Assembly: GCA_903843125.1 (NCBI GenBank)
Contig: CAIMOR010000462.1
Location: forward strand, 1 to 60,539
DNA length: 60,539 nt
Source: an uncultured Rhodospirillales bacterium
Lineage (GTDB): Bacteria; Pseudomonadota; Alphaproteobacteria; Acetobacterales; Acetobacteraceae
Direction of reading: 5' to 3'
The first letter of the stretch is position 1, and each line of letters begins with the position of its first letter. Below are positions 38,651 to 48,900 of the stretch, in pieces. Below the pieces are notes generated by a model. It was not told the DNA's origin. It saw nothing but the letters and a program-made list of their open reading frames with translations, and made no database searches. Both the position numbers and the translations under genes were made by a program.

Positions 38651-39870
38651 GCTGGCTTCAGGCGCCGCAGCGACCAGAAGGCGCTGGAGCCGGCGGCATA
38701 GGCGATGATGGACAGCCAGAAGGCGGTCTTGTAGCTGCCGGAAAAATCGAAGATCCAGCCGGCGGCCCAGCTGCCGATGGCGGCACCGAGGCCGGAGCCG
38801 ATGGTGATGACGCCGAGGATGGTGCCGAGCCGAGGGCCTGGGAACAGGTCGGCCGTCTTCGCGGTGATGGCCGGCCCGCGGGCACCCCAGGTGAGGCCGA
38901 AGAACAGCGCATGCGCCCACAGCAGCAGGTGCTGGTCGGGGCTGGTGATGAACAGCGCGAAGACCACGCCGATGATGGAGACGCCGTAGGTCAGCACCGC
39001 CGCGCGTTCCCGCCCGATGTGGTCCGACAGCGTGCCGGTCAGGATCACGCCGGGCAGCGCCAGGAAGGCACCCATGCCGAGCACGCCGGCGGCGTAGAGC
39101 GGGTCGAAGCCGACATCGACGGCGAAGGCGATCTGGTGCAGCGAGACCAGGAAGCTGCCGATGCTGGTGAGCATGTAGACCAGCCCGAGCAGCCAGAACT
39201 GCCGGGTGCGGATGGCGTCGTGCAGCGTCCAGTCGCGCGGTGGCAGCGTGCCGGCGATGGGCGCCGTGGTGGCTTCCGGCTTGCGGCGGAACACCGCGGC
39301 CAGCGGCAGCACCACCACGGCCATGGCGGCGGCCTCCACCAGGTAGGCGCTGCGCCAGCCGACGCCGCTGATCAGCAACTGGCTGATGGGGGCCGAGAGC
39401 GCGCGGCCGAAGGCGTTGCCCGATTGCAGCACGGCGATGGCGGTGCCGCGGCGGCGGGAGAACAGGCCGGACAGCAATGGCACGAAGACCAGCAGGCCGA
39501 TGCAGTTGGCGCCGAGCGTGATGATCAGGCCGTAGAGGATCACCATCTGCCACAGCTGGGTGGCGAGCGAGCTGCCGATGAGCCCGAGGATCAGCAGGCC
39601 GCCGCCCAGCAGCACCATGCGCATCGGCCCCAGCCGGTCCACCATGGCGCCGACCAGTGGCGAGCTGAGGCCGCCGACCAGCTGACCGACCGAATAGGCC
39701 AGCGAGGCCTGGGCGCGGGTCCAGGCAAACTCGGCGATGAAGGCCAGCAGGAACACGGTGTAGGCGTGCATCAGGCTGGCGCCGAGGGTGAAGGTCAGGA
39801 AGGCGCCGCCCAGCATGATCCAGGCCTGGCGGGACACGGTGGGGCTCGGCCCGACAGGGGAGATGGACAT
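38647..39870 (-). CDS. MFS transporter
   Basis: Multiple hydrophobic helices; LSSPLVGAMVDRLGPMRMVLLGG, GTLSDHIGRERA. Confidence 0.9.
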   Translation of the reverse strand: MSISPVGPSPTVSRQAWIMLGGAFLTFTLGASLMHAYTVFLLAFIAEFAWTRAQASLAYSVGQLVGGLSSPLVGAMVDRLGPMRMVLLGGGLLILGLIGSSLATQLWQMVILYGLIITLGANCIGLLVFVPLLSGLFSRRRGTAIAVLQSGNAFGRALSAPISQLLISGVGWRSAYLVEAAAMAVVVLPLAAVFRRKPEATTAPIAGTLPPRDWTLHDAIRTRQFWLLGLVYMLTSIGSFLVSLHQIAFAVDVGFDPLYAAGVLGMGAFLALPGVILTGTLSDHIGRERAAVLTYGVSIIGVVFALFITSPDQHLLLWAHALFFGLTWGARGPAITAKTADLFPGPRLGTILGVITIGSGLGAAIGSWAAGWIFDFSGSYKTAFWLSIIAYAAGSSAFWSLRRLKPA

Positions 39871-40155
39871 GCCGGCGATGCTACCGGGGCGGCGCCGCGT
39901 CGGGCAAATCGGCGGCGGCAGGGCGCTGCCTCGGCAGTTGCGGCAGGCCGCGCCGGCGCGGAGCGGCACGCTGTTGGTGCAGACCAGGCCGGTTGCCGGC
40001 CATCACCAGCTCGATCTGCGCCGCGACGACGTCCCAGATTCTGGCCCCAGCACCCCCGTGCGCGCTGGCTGGGGGCGGCGGGGAGGCGCGGGGCGGCGCG
40101 TCGGGGCGTTCAGCATGATCTGCCGGGGCTCGATACGCCAAGCCGCGTCGCGGGT

Positions 40156-41118
40156 TCAGTCGATCCGCTGCACCTTGCCGCGCCGCACGAGGTCGGCCCA
40201 CAGCGCGGCATTGGCCTGGAAGTAGTGGGCGAAGCCGGCGGCGTCCTCAGGGATGGGCTGCGCCGCGGCCTGGCGCAGGCGGTCCTGCACCTGGGGCGCG
40301 TGCAGCGCATGCCGATGCGCCGCTTCAAGCTTGGCCAGCACCTCGGGCGGCGTGCCGCTGCGGACGAAGTAGCCGAGCCAGAGCGAGAACGCGTAGCCGG
40401 GCACGCCCTGCTCGGCGATTGTCGGCACGTCCGGCAGGATGTCGCTGCGCGCAGTGGCGGAAATGCCGATGGCGCGGACCGCGCCGGACTGGACCTGGCC
40501 GATGGCGCTGCCCATGCCATCCAGCAGCAGGCTGATGCGCTGGGCCATCAGGTCCGGGTAGACCGCACCTGAACCGCGATAGGGCACGTGCAGCAGCTCG
40601 ACCCCGGCGGTCGCGGCCAGCAGCTCCCCGGCCAGGTGGCTGCCGGTGCCGAGGCCGGAGGAGCCGTAGCTGACCGTGCCGGGGCGGGCGCGGGCGGCGG
40701 CCAGCAGGTCGGCCATGGAGTGGAACGGCGAGGCGACCGAGACCACCGCCAGGTTGGGCACCGCGCCGATGCCGCCCATCGGCACCAGGTCGTGCAGCGG
40801 GTCGAAGGTCAGCGTCGAGAGTGCCGGGCCGGTGGCGAGCGAGACCGAGCCGAGCAGGAAGGTGTAGCCATCGGCGCGGGCGGACTGCGCGACATGCGCG
40901 GCGCCGATGTTGCCGCCGGCCCCCGGGCGCAGCTCCACCACCACGGACTGGCCGAGCACGCTGGCCATCTCCGGCGCCATGACCCGGGCGAGCACATCGG
41001 CGGAGCCGCCGGGGGCATAGGGCACCACCATGGTGATCGGGCGGTCCGGCCAGGCGGCGTGGGCGACCTGCGCGACCAATACGCAGGCGAGGCTGAGGAG
41101 CAGGCGACGACACTTCAT
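40156..41118 (-). CDS. Bug/TctC family substrate-binding protein
   Basis: Signal peptide, WPDRPITMVVPYAPGGSADVLARVMAPEMASVLGQSVVVELRPGAGGNIGA. Confidence 0.9.
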   Translation of the reverse strand: MKCRRLLLSLACVLVAQVAHAAWPDRPITMVVPYAPGGSADVLARVMAPEMASVLGQSVVVELRPGAGGNIGAAHVAQSARADGYTFLLGSVSLATGPALSTLTFDPLHDLVPMGGIGAVPNLAVVSVASPFHSMADLLAAARARPGTVSYGSSGLGTGSHLAGELLAATAGVELLHVPYRGSGAVYPDLMAQRISLLLDGMGSAIGQVQSGAVRAIGISATARSDILPDVPTIAEQGVPGYAFSLWLGYFVRSGTPPEVLAKLEAAHRHALHAPQVQDRLRQAAAQPIPEDAAGFAHYFQANAALWADLVRRGKVQRID

Positions 41119-41208
41119 GCAGATACTTCCCGGGCAGCGCGGCATCAGGTGAGGCCCGATCCCGCTGGCTGCAAGGGCTAGCAAGCGGCGGGCCGCCCGC
41201 GCCGCGGC

Positions 41209-41949
41209 CTATCCCAGGTTGCGGCGGTACAGCGCGATCAGCCGTTCCCAATGGCGTTCGGCGGCGGGCTGGTCGTAGCACCAGCGCTGCGGGAAGGCGA
41301 AGCCGTGGTGGACGCCGGGGCTGATCTCCAGTTCCCCACGGTTGCCGGAAGCGGCGAACAGCGCCTGCAATTCGGCCACCATCGGCAACGGCGCCAACTC
41401 GTCGTGCTCGGCGCAGGAGATGTAGAGTTCGGCGCGGGCCTTGGCGAGCGAGAGGTGCGGGCTTTCCACCGCGTCGCTGACCAGCCAGGTGCCGTAGAAC
41501 GAGGCGGCGGCGGCGATGCGGCCGGGGAAGCGGGCGGCGGCGGCCAGCGAATAGGGGCCGCTCATGCAATAGCCATGGGTGCCGACGGGGCCGGGCTTCA
41601 CCTCGGGCTGGGTGTCGAGGAAGCCGAGCATGTCGGCAACGTCCTGCATCACCGGCGGGATGGTCATCCTGGTGCGGATCGCGCGCATGCGGTCGCGCTC
41701 GGGGTCGTCCTTCACCAGCACGCCGGGGCCGAACATGCTGTCTCGCCCGGCGCGGTAGTACAGGTTCGGCAGCATGACGTAGTAGCCGATGCTGGCCAGT
41801 CGGCGGGCCATGTCGCGCAGTTCCTCGCGGATGCCCGGCGCGTCCATCAGCATCAGCACTGCCGGGTGCGGGCCGTGGCGTTCCGGGCGAACGATGAAGG
41901 TCTCCATCGCACCGTCGCGGGTGATGATGTCCCGGGTGGTTTCCAGCAT
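41209..41949 (-). CDS. dienelactone hydrolase family protein
   Basis: HPAVLMLMDAPGIREELRDMARRLASIGYYVMLPNLYYR; GTHGYCMSGPYSLAAAARFPGRIAAAASFYG. Confidence 0.9.
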   Translation of the reverse strand: MLETTRDIITRDGAMETFIVRPERHGPHPAVLMLMDAPGIREELRDMARRLASIGYYVMLPNLYYRAGRDSMFGPGVLVKDDPERDRMRAIRTRMTIPPVMQDVADMLGFLDTQPEVKPGPVGTHGYCMSGPYSLAAAARFPGRIAAAASFYGTWLVSDAVESPHLSLAKARAELYISCAEHDELAPLPMVAELQALFAASGNRGELEISPGVHHGFAFPQRWCYDQPAAERHWERLIALYRRNLG

Positions 41950-42084
41950 GGCGTTACTCCCTCTCGGCCCAGCCTAGCAGCGCGAGCGCCGTGGCGCCAA
42001 ACCGAGCGGCCGATTTCGCGCAGCGTCGGGAACCCGACCCCTGGCGGCGCTGTTGGTCGGCCAACACAGAACGGAAAGCCTGGC

Positions 42085-42687
42085 ATGCCTGGACCCGCAC
42101 GAGGCAGCGGTCTGGAACGTCGGTCCCTGCTTGGTGGCGGTGCGATGCTGCCGTTGCTCACCGGGACCGCCGCCGCCCAGCCCGCCCCCGCAACCCCGCC
42201 GACCGAGAGCCGCACGATGGACATGACGATGGAGGTGAACGGGCAGGTGCATCGCCTGGCGCTGGACCCGCGGACCACGCTGCTGGACGCGCTGCGCGAA
42301 CATATCGGGCTGACCGGCAGCAAGAAGGGCTGCGACCAGGGGCAGTGCGGTGCCTGCACCGTCCTGCTGGATGGCAGGCGGGTGCTGGGCTGCCTGACGC
42401 TGGCGGCCAGCGTCGGCGGGCGCCAGGTCACCACCATCGAGGGGCTGAGCCGGCCGGAGGGCGCGCTGCATCCCATGCAGCAGGCCTTCCTGGACCACGA
42501 TGCCTTCCAATGCGGCTACTGCACGCCGGGGCAGATCCTCTCCGCCGTTGCCTGCGTGCGGGAGGGCCACGCCGGCAGCGCCGAGGATATCCGCGAATAC
42601 ATGTCCGGCAACCTTTGTCGCTGCGCCGCCTACCCGCAGATCGTCGCCGCCGTGCAGCAGGCGGCACCCCAGGTGGAGCGCAGCTGA
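42085..42687 (+). CDS. paoA: aldehyde oxidoreductase 2Fe-2S subunit, Tat leader (PaoA-like)
   Basis: LERRSLLGGG twin-Arg leader; GSKKGCDQGQCGACTVLLDGRRVLGCL; CGYCTPGQ...GNLCRCAAY. Confidence 0.87.
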   Translation: MPGPARGSGLERRSLLGGGAMLPLLTGTAAAQPAPATPPTESRTMDMTMEVNGQVHRLALDPRTTLLDALREHIGLTGSKKGCDQGQCGACTVLLDGRRVLGCLTLAASVGGRQVTTIEGLSRPEGALHPMQQAFLDHDAFQCGYCTPGQILSAVACVREGHAGSAEDIREYMSGNLCRCAAYPQIVAAVQQAAPQVERS

Positions 42688-43655
42688 TGCGGCCATTCAG
42701 CTATATGCGCGCCGACGCGCCGAAGGCGGACGCGGCGGCGAGCTTCCTGGCCGGCGGCACCACGCTGCTGGACCTGATGAAGCTGGACGTGCTGCGACCG
42801 GAGCGCGTGGCCGACATCAACGGGCTGGCGCTGAGCGGCGTGCGGCTGGATGCGCATGGCCTGCACCTGGGCGCGTTGGCGCGGATGAGCGAGGTGGCCG
42901 ACCATGCCGAGGTGAAGCGGCATTACCCGGTGGTGGCGCAGAGCCTGATGCTGGCGGCCAGCCCGCAGATCCGCAACATGGCGAGCCTGGGCGGCAACGT
43001 ATTGCAGCGGACGCGCTGCCCATATTTCCGCGACACCAGCTACACCGCCTGCAACAAGCGCAACCCGGGCAGCGGCTGCAGCGCCATCGGCGGGGTGAAC
43101 CGCCTGCAGGCGGTGCTGGGCACCAGCGAGGCCTGCATCGCCGCCTATCCCGGCGACTTCGCGCAGGCGCTGGTGGTCCTGGACGCCGAGGTTGAGGTGC
43201 AGGGCGCCCAGGGCAGGCGGCGCATGCGGTTCGCCGAGTTGCATGTGGCGCCGGGCCAGGCGCCGCAGCGCGAGACGACGCTGCAGCCGGGCGACCTCAT
43301 CACCGGCTTCAGCGTACCGGCCGGGGCTTGGACCGCGCGGTCGTTGTACCTGAAGGTGCGTGACCGTGAGAGCTACGCCTTCGCCCTGGCCTCGGCCGCC
43401 GTGGCGCTGCAGTTGGAAGGCGAGACCGTGCGCGAGGTGCGGATTGCGCTCGGCGGCGTCGCGACGGTGCCGTGGCGTGCGCACGACGCCGAGGCGGAAT
43501 TGCGCGGCAAGCGGTTGGACGAGGCCAGCGCGACGCGCGCCGCGGCGGCGGCCTTCGCGTCAGCGCAAACGCATGGCGAGAACGCATTCAAGCCGGAGCT
43601 GGGTCGCCGCACGCTGGTGCGCGCGCTGCTCCAGGCCAAGCAGATGGAGGCCTGA
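42687..43655 (+). CDS. paoB: aldehyde oxidoreductase FAD-binding subunit (PaoB-like)
   Basis: FLAGGTTLLDLMKLDVLRPERVADIN; CPYFRDTSYTACNKRNPGSGCSAIGG 4Fe-4S insertion characteristic of PaoB. Confidence 0.87.
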   Translation: MRPFSYMRADAPKADAAASFLAGGTTLLDLMKLDVLRPERVADINGLALSGVRLDAHGLHLGALARMSEVADHAEVKRHYPVVAQSLMLAASPQIRNMASLGGNVLQRTRCPYFRDTSYTACNKRNPGSGCSAIGGVNRLQAVLGTSEACIAAYPGDFAQALVVLDAEVEVQGAQGRRRMRFAELHVAPGQAPQRETTLQPGDLITGFSVPAGAWTARSLYLKVRDRESYAFALASAAVALQLEGETVREVRIALGGVATVPWRAHDAEAELRGKRLDEASATRAAAAAFASAQTHGENAFKPELGRRTLVRALLQAKQMEA

Positions 43656-43657
43656 CC

Positions 43658-45799
43658 ATGCCCGACGGGATCGGCACCGACCACCAGCGGATCGACGGCC
43701 GCGCCAAGGTGACGGGCGGGGCGCGCTACGCCTCGGATGTGATGCTGGGCAATGTTGCGCATGCCTGGCTGGTGACCAGCGCCATTGCGCGCGGGCACAT
43801 CACCGGCATGGACGAGGCGGCCGCGCGGGCGGTGCCGGGCGTGCTGGAGGTGTTCAGCCATCGCAACATGCACGGCGCGGTGGCGGAGACCGAGTTCTTC
43901 GCCAAGGGCGGTTATGTCGGCAGCACCATCCGGCCGCTGGAGAGTGACCGGATTTGGCATGACGGGCAGATCGTGGCGATGGTGGTGGCGGATACGCTCG
44001 AAGCCGCGCGGGAGGCGGCGTTCAGGCTGCAGGTCGAGTATCGGGAGGAGCAGCCGGCGGCAGGCTTCGATGCCGCTGGTGTTGAGGTGAAGGCGGCCAG
44101 CGAGGGCGGCTTCGAGGACCCTGAGGTTGGCGATGCCGACCGCGCCTATGGCAACGCCGAGGTGAAGATCGAGGCCGAGTACAGCACGCCGACGCAGCAT
44201 CACAACCCCATCGAGCTGTTCACCACCACGGCGCATTGGGTCGGCGGCAAGCTGGAGCTGCATGAGGGCAGCCAGTTCGTGCATGGCCTGAAGAATGGCG
44301 TTGCGGCGCAACTCGGGATCGACCCAGCCGATGTCCATGTGGTCTCGCCCTTCGTCGGAGGGGCATTCGGTTCGCGCGGCAGCCTGACACAGCGGACGGC
44401 GCTGGTGGCGGAGGCGGCGCGGCGGCTCGGGCGCCCGGTGAAGCTGGTGCCGACGCGCGACCAGGGCTTCACCATTGCCACCTATCGGGCGGAGACGCGG
44501 CAGAAGGTGAAGCTGGCGGCCGGTCGCGACGGCAAGCTGCAGGCGCTGGTGCACGAGGGCTGGGAAGTAACCAGCCGGCCGGACCCCTACAAGGTGGGTG
44601 GCACGGCGACGACGGCGCGGATCTACGCCTGCCCGAACGTGCGCACCAAGGTCAACCTGGTGCATGCCGACCGCAACACACCGGGCTTCATGCGCAGCCC
44701 GCCGGAACTGCCGTACATGTTCGCGCTGGAAAGTGCGATGGACGAGCTGGCCGTTGCGCTGAATATGGACCCGGTCGAGTTGCGCCGGGTCAACGATACG
44801 CAGCGCGAGCCGATCAAGGGCCTGCCCTACAGCAGCCGCAACCTGGTGGGATGCCTGGATGCCGGCGCCAAGGCGTTCGGCTGGGAGCGGCGCAATCCGG
44901 CGCCGCGCAGCATGCGGCAGGGCGAGTGGCTGGTCGGCTGGGGGATGGCGACCAGCATCTATCCCACGCATATCGGTGCGGCGACCGCCCGCGTCACGTT
45001 GCTGCCGAGCGGCCACGCCAGGGTACAGACCGCGGCGCATGACGTCGGCACCGGCGCCTATACCGCGATTGGCCTGGCGGCGGCGGAAGGGCTGGGGGTG
45101 TCGCTCGACAAGGTGGCGGTGGAACTGGGCGACAGCGACCTGCCGCCAGCGCCGGTGGCCGGTGGCAGCAACACCACCGCCAGCGTGTGCAACGTGGTGA
45201 TGAAGGCCTGCGACGAGATCCGGGCCCGGCGCGCACAGGGCCAGCAGGGCGCCATCGAGGTCTATGCCGAGAACGTTCCCGAAGGCCTGCCGCCGGAGGC
45301 GATCGGCAAGCTGTATCAGGGCCGCAACGCGCTGGGAGGGGGACTTGAGGGCGGCAAGCAGGCGATGGCGGCATTCGGTGCCATCTTCGTCGAGGTGCGC
45401 GTGCACGAGCGCACGCGGGAGGTGCGGGTGCCGCGCGCGGTCGGCGCCTTCGCTGCCGGGCGCATCGTCAGCCCGCGCCAGGCACACAGCCAACTGACCG
45501 GCGGGATGATCTGGGGGATCGGAGCGGCGCTGCACGAGACGACCGAGATCGACCATCGCACGGCGCGCTACATGAACGACAACCTCTCGGAATACCTGGT
45601 GCCGGTGAACGCGGACATCCAGCAGCTGGACGTCATCATGCTGGATGAGCGGGATAGCCAAGCCAATCCGCTGGGCATCAAGGGCATCGGTGAGTTGGGC
45701 AATGTCGGCACCAATGCGGCGGTGGCCAATGCGGTGTTTCACGCCACCGGAACCAGGCCGCGGCACCTGCCGGTGCGGATAGAACAGCTTCTCGGATAA
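43658..45799 (+). CDS. paoC: aldehyde oxidoreductase molybdenum-binding subunit (PaoC-like)
   Basis: Xanthine oxidase-family motifs GGAFGSRG, APGFMRSPPE-like, GIKGIGELG (catalytic Glu). Confidence 0.9.
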   Translation: MPDGIGTDHQRIDGRAKVTGGARYASDVMLGNVAHAWLVTSAIARGHITGMDEAAARAVPGVLEVFSHRNMHGAVAETEFFAKGGYVGSTIRPLESDRIWHDGQIVAMVVADTLEAAREAAFRLQVEYREEQPAAGFDAAGVEVKAASEGGFEDPEVGDADRAYGNAEVKIEAEYSTPTQHHNPIELFTTTAHWVGGKLELHEGSQFVHGLKNGVAAQLGIDPADVHVVSPFVGGAFGSRGSLTQRTALVAEAARRLGRPVKLVPTRDQGFTIATYRAETRQKVKLAAGRDGKLQALVHEGWEVTSRPDPYKVGGTATTARIYACPNVRTKVNLVHADRNTPGFMRSPPELPYMFALESAMDELAVALNMDPVELRRVNDTQREPIKGLPYSSRNLVGCLDAGAKAFGWERRNPAPRSMRQGEWLVGWGMATSIYPTHIGAATARVTLLPSGHARVQTAAHDVGTGAYTAIGLAAAEGLGVSLDKVAVELGDSDLPPAPVAGGSNTTASVCNVVMKACDEIRARRAQGQQGAIEVYAENVPEGLPPEAIGKLYQGRNALGGGLEGGKQAMAAFGAIFVEVRVHERTREVRVPRAVGAFAAGRIVSPRQAHSQLTGGMIWGIGAALHETTEIDHRTARYMNDNLSEYLVPVNADIQQLDVIMLDERDSQANPLGIKGIGELGNVGTNAAVANAVFHATGTRPRHLPVRIEQLLG

Positions 45800-45814
45800 T
45801 CCTGATGGAAGCAC

Positions 45815-45838
45815 CGCAGAGGTCTTTTGCCCTCTGCG
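45815..45838. terminator. stem-loop just downstream of paoC
   Basis: cgcagagg-tcttttgc-cctctgcg perfect 8-bp stem; no strong T-tract. Confidence 0.5.
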
Positions 45839-45857
45839 CGAATTGGCGGAAAATTAG

Positions 45858-45889
45858 TCGTAAATCCGGCAAACATCCGGAATTTACGA
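45858..45889. promoter_or_regulatory. AT-rich imperfect palindrome upstream of the Calx-beta/CBM gene
   Basis: tcgtaaatccgg-caaacat-ccggaatttacga (one extra A); flanked by ggcggaaaa / ttttcccg that extend the dyad. Confidence 0.45.
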
Positions 45890-45977
45890 TCAAGTTTTCC
45901 CGATTTATCGGAATAGTCGCTTTGCCACCTCTGCGACTCGCGAGATAATTTTCAGCGAAGCAGGGAGCGATCCAGAT

Positions 45978-48900
45978 ATGGCGGTGAACAGTAGTATATT
46001 CGTGGAGAATACCGAACTCTCGGTTGATGAGACGGCAGGTCAGGTAGTTGAGACTGTCGAGCGTACGGGGTCGCTGAGCGGCGACGTTAGCATCACCTAC
46101 AATGTCACCGGGGATACGGCCACCGCTGGGTTGGACTTCAAGGGCGGCTTCGGCACCGTGGTGATGCCGGATGGCGCCAGCGAGGTATCGATCCCGATCC
46201 AGATCTACGACGACACGATCCCCGAGCCGACCGAGACCTTCGCGTTCTCCATCGTCGACGTGTCGAACGGCACGCTCTGGGCGCCACGGACCTCGCGGAT
46301 CAGTATCCTCGACAATGAGACACCGGCCCCGCCGCCGGCGCCGGAGCCGCCGCTGACCTCGAACTACGTGGTCAACCCGGTGACGATCGCGAGCGGGCTG
46401 GACCAGCCGATCCGCATGGTGCCGTCGCCGATCGACGCCAACAAGATGTACGTCGCGGAAAAGTCCGGTGTGATCCTGCTGACCGACATCAACACCGGCC
46501 AGCACAGCACGGTGCTGGATATCAGCAGCATGGTGAACGACTACGGCGACCGCGGCCTGCTCAGCATCGCGCTTCATCCGGACTTCGCCAACAACCCGTA
46601 TATCTACGCCTATGTGGTGGTGGACCCGCCGGATGGGGCCGGGCTGACCGCGAATGCCGGGCCGGATGGCGGCGGCAACCGGTATGCGCAACTGCTGCGG
46701 TTCACGGCCGACGCCGCAACCAACTTCACCACCATCGTGCCGGGCAGCGAGAAGGTGCTGCTGGGCGGCGCCGGGCAGTCGCTGAACGATATCAGCGGCG
46801 GTGGCTGGCTCGACTTCACCGAACCAGGCCAGTCCGGGCAGCCTGCCTCGGACCACGTCATCAACAGCGCCGCGGCCACCCCGCCCGTGGTGGTGAACGG
46901 GATCAAGCAGGACTACCTGAAGGTCGACAGTTCCTCCCATGCCGGGGGCGCGCTGGCGTTCGGGCCGGATGGGGCGCTGTATGTCTCCACCGGGGATGGC
47001 ACCTCCTTCGATTTCGCCGACCCGCGCACGGTGGACGTGCAGTCGCTGGACAGCCTTTCGGGCAAGATCCTGCGGATCGACCCGATGACCGGGCAGGGCC
47101 TGGCGACCAATCCCTTCGTCACCGACGGGCTCTCGCTGGACAGCGATCGGGCCAAGGTCTTCCAGTACGGATTGCGCAACCCCTTCAGCATCACCTTCGA
47201 CCAGGAAGGCAAGCTGATGATCACCGATACCGGCTGGAACAGCTGGGAGGAGCTGAACAACGGCGGGCCCGGGGCGAATTTCGGCTGGCCGTTCTACGAA
47301 GGGCAGGACGGCGGGGTCTCGCGTCCGGCGCCGGGCTACCAGGACACGCCGGCGGCGCAGGCCTTCTACACCGCGGTGGCGAACGGCACGGTTAAGGTGA
47401 TGGCGCCGTTCCGCAGCTTCTCCCACGACAGCGCCGACCCGGGCTTCCAGGTGCAGGCGGTGACCGGCAGCGAGGTCGTCTACAACGGCACGGTCTACCC
47501 GGCCAGCTTCGACAATCAGTGGATCTTCGAGGATTTCGCCGAGGGGCACATCTTCGCGGTCAACGTCGACGACCGCACCCAGGTGCAATACCTGTACAGC
47601 GCGCCCAGCGGCTATGCGCCGGTGGATTTCGTGCAGGCGGCGAATGGCTACATCTACGCGGCCGACATCGCGCTGGGGCAGATCGAGCGGCTCGATATCA
47701 GTGCTGCGCCAGCTGGCGGCAGCGGTGGCGGCTTTCCGCCGGCGACGGTGACGTTGGGCAGCGGCGCGCATGCGCTGGTGCTGAGCATCAGCCAGGACGC
47801 CTACCGAGGCAGCGCGCAATATTCCATCGCGGTGGATGGCGTGGCGGTGGGTGCGACGCAGACCGCCTCGGCGCTGCATGGCAGCGGGCAGGACGACCAG
47901 GTGACCGTGCTCGGCAACTGGGGCGCCGGCAGCCACACCGTGACGGTCACCTTCCTGAATGACGCCTATGGCGGTTCGGCAGCGGCGGACCGCAACCTGT
48001 ATGTCGATGGCATCACCTACGACGGCGCCGCGCTGGCGAATGCGACGGCGGCGTTGATGGGGCCGGTGAGCCAGGGCTTCGGCTTCACCGGCAGCGCGCC
48101 GCAGGTGCCGGCGCCGGCGAACATCTCGCTCGGCAGCGGCGCCCATGCGCTGGTGCTGCAGCTCAGCCAGGACGCCTACCAGGGCGCGGCGCAGTACACC
48201 GTCAGCGTGGATGGCGTGCAGCAGGGTGGCACGCAATCCGCGGTGGCGTTGCATGGCAGCGGCCAGGAGGACACGGTGACGGTGCACGGCGACTGGGGGG
48301 CCGGCACCCACACGGTGACGGTGACCTTCCTGAACGACGCCTATGGCGGCACGCCCGACACCGACCGCAACCTCTACGTGGATGGCGTCAGCTACGACGG
48401 CGCGGCGCTGGCGAATGGCACGGCGGCGCTGCTCTCGGCCGGTGCGCAGGGCTTCGGCTTCAGTGGCGGCAGCGCGGCACCGTCGGCGAGCCTGACGCTG
48501 GGCAGTGGCGCCCATGCGCTGGTCCTGAGCATCAGCCAGGATGCCTGGCAGGGCAGCGCGCAGTACACCGTCAGCGTCGATGGCGTGCAGGTGGGCGGCA
48601 CGCAAACCGCTGCCGCCTTGCACGGCAGCGGCCAGGACGACAGTGTGACGGTCAAGGGTGACTGGGCCGCCGGCGCGCATGTGGTCGCCATCAGCTTCCT
48701 GAACGATGCCTATGGCGGCACGCCGGCGACCGATCGCAACCTGTACGTGGATGGCATCACCGCCGACGGCACGGCGGTTGCGGGTGGCACTGCGGCGCTG
48801 CTCTCGGCGGGAACGCAGCCCTTCGGCTTCAGCATCGCCGGTGGTTCGGGCGGCGGCACGGGCGGCGGGGCGGGGAGCGGCACGGTGATCGGCACCGGTC

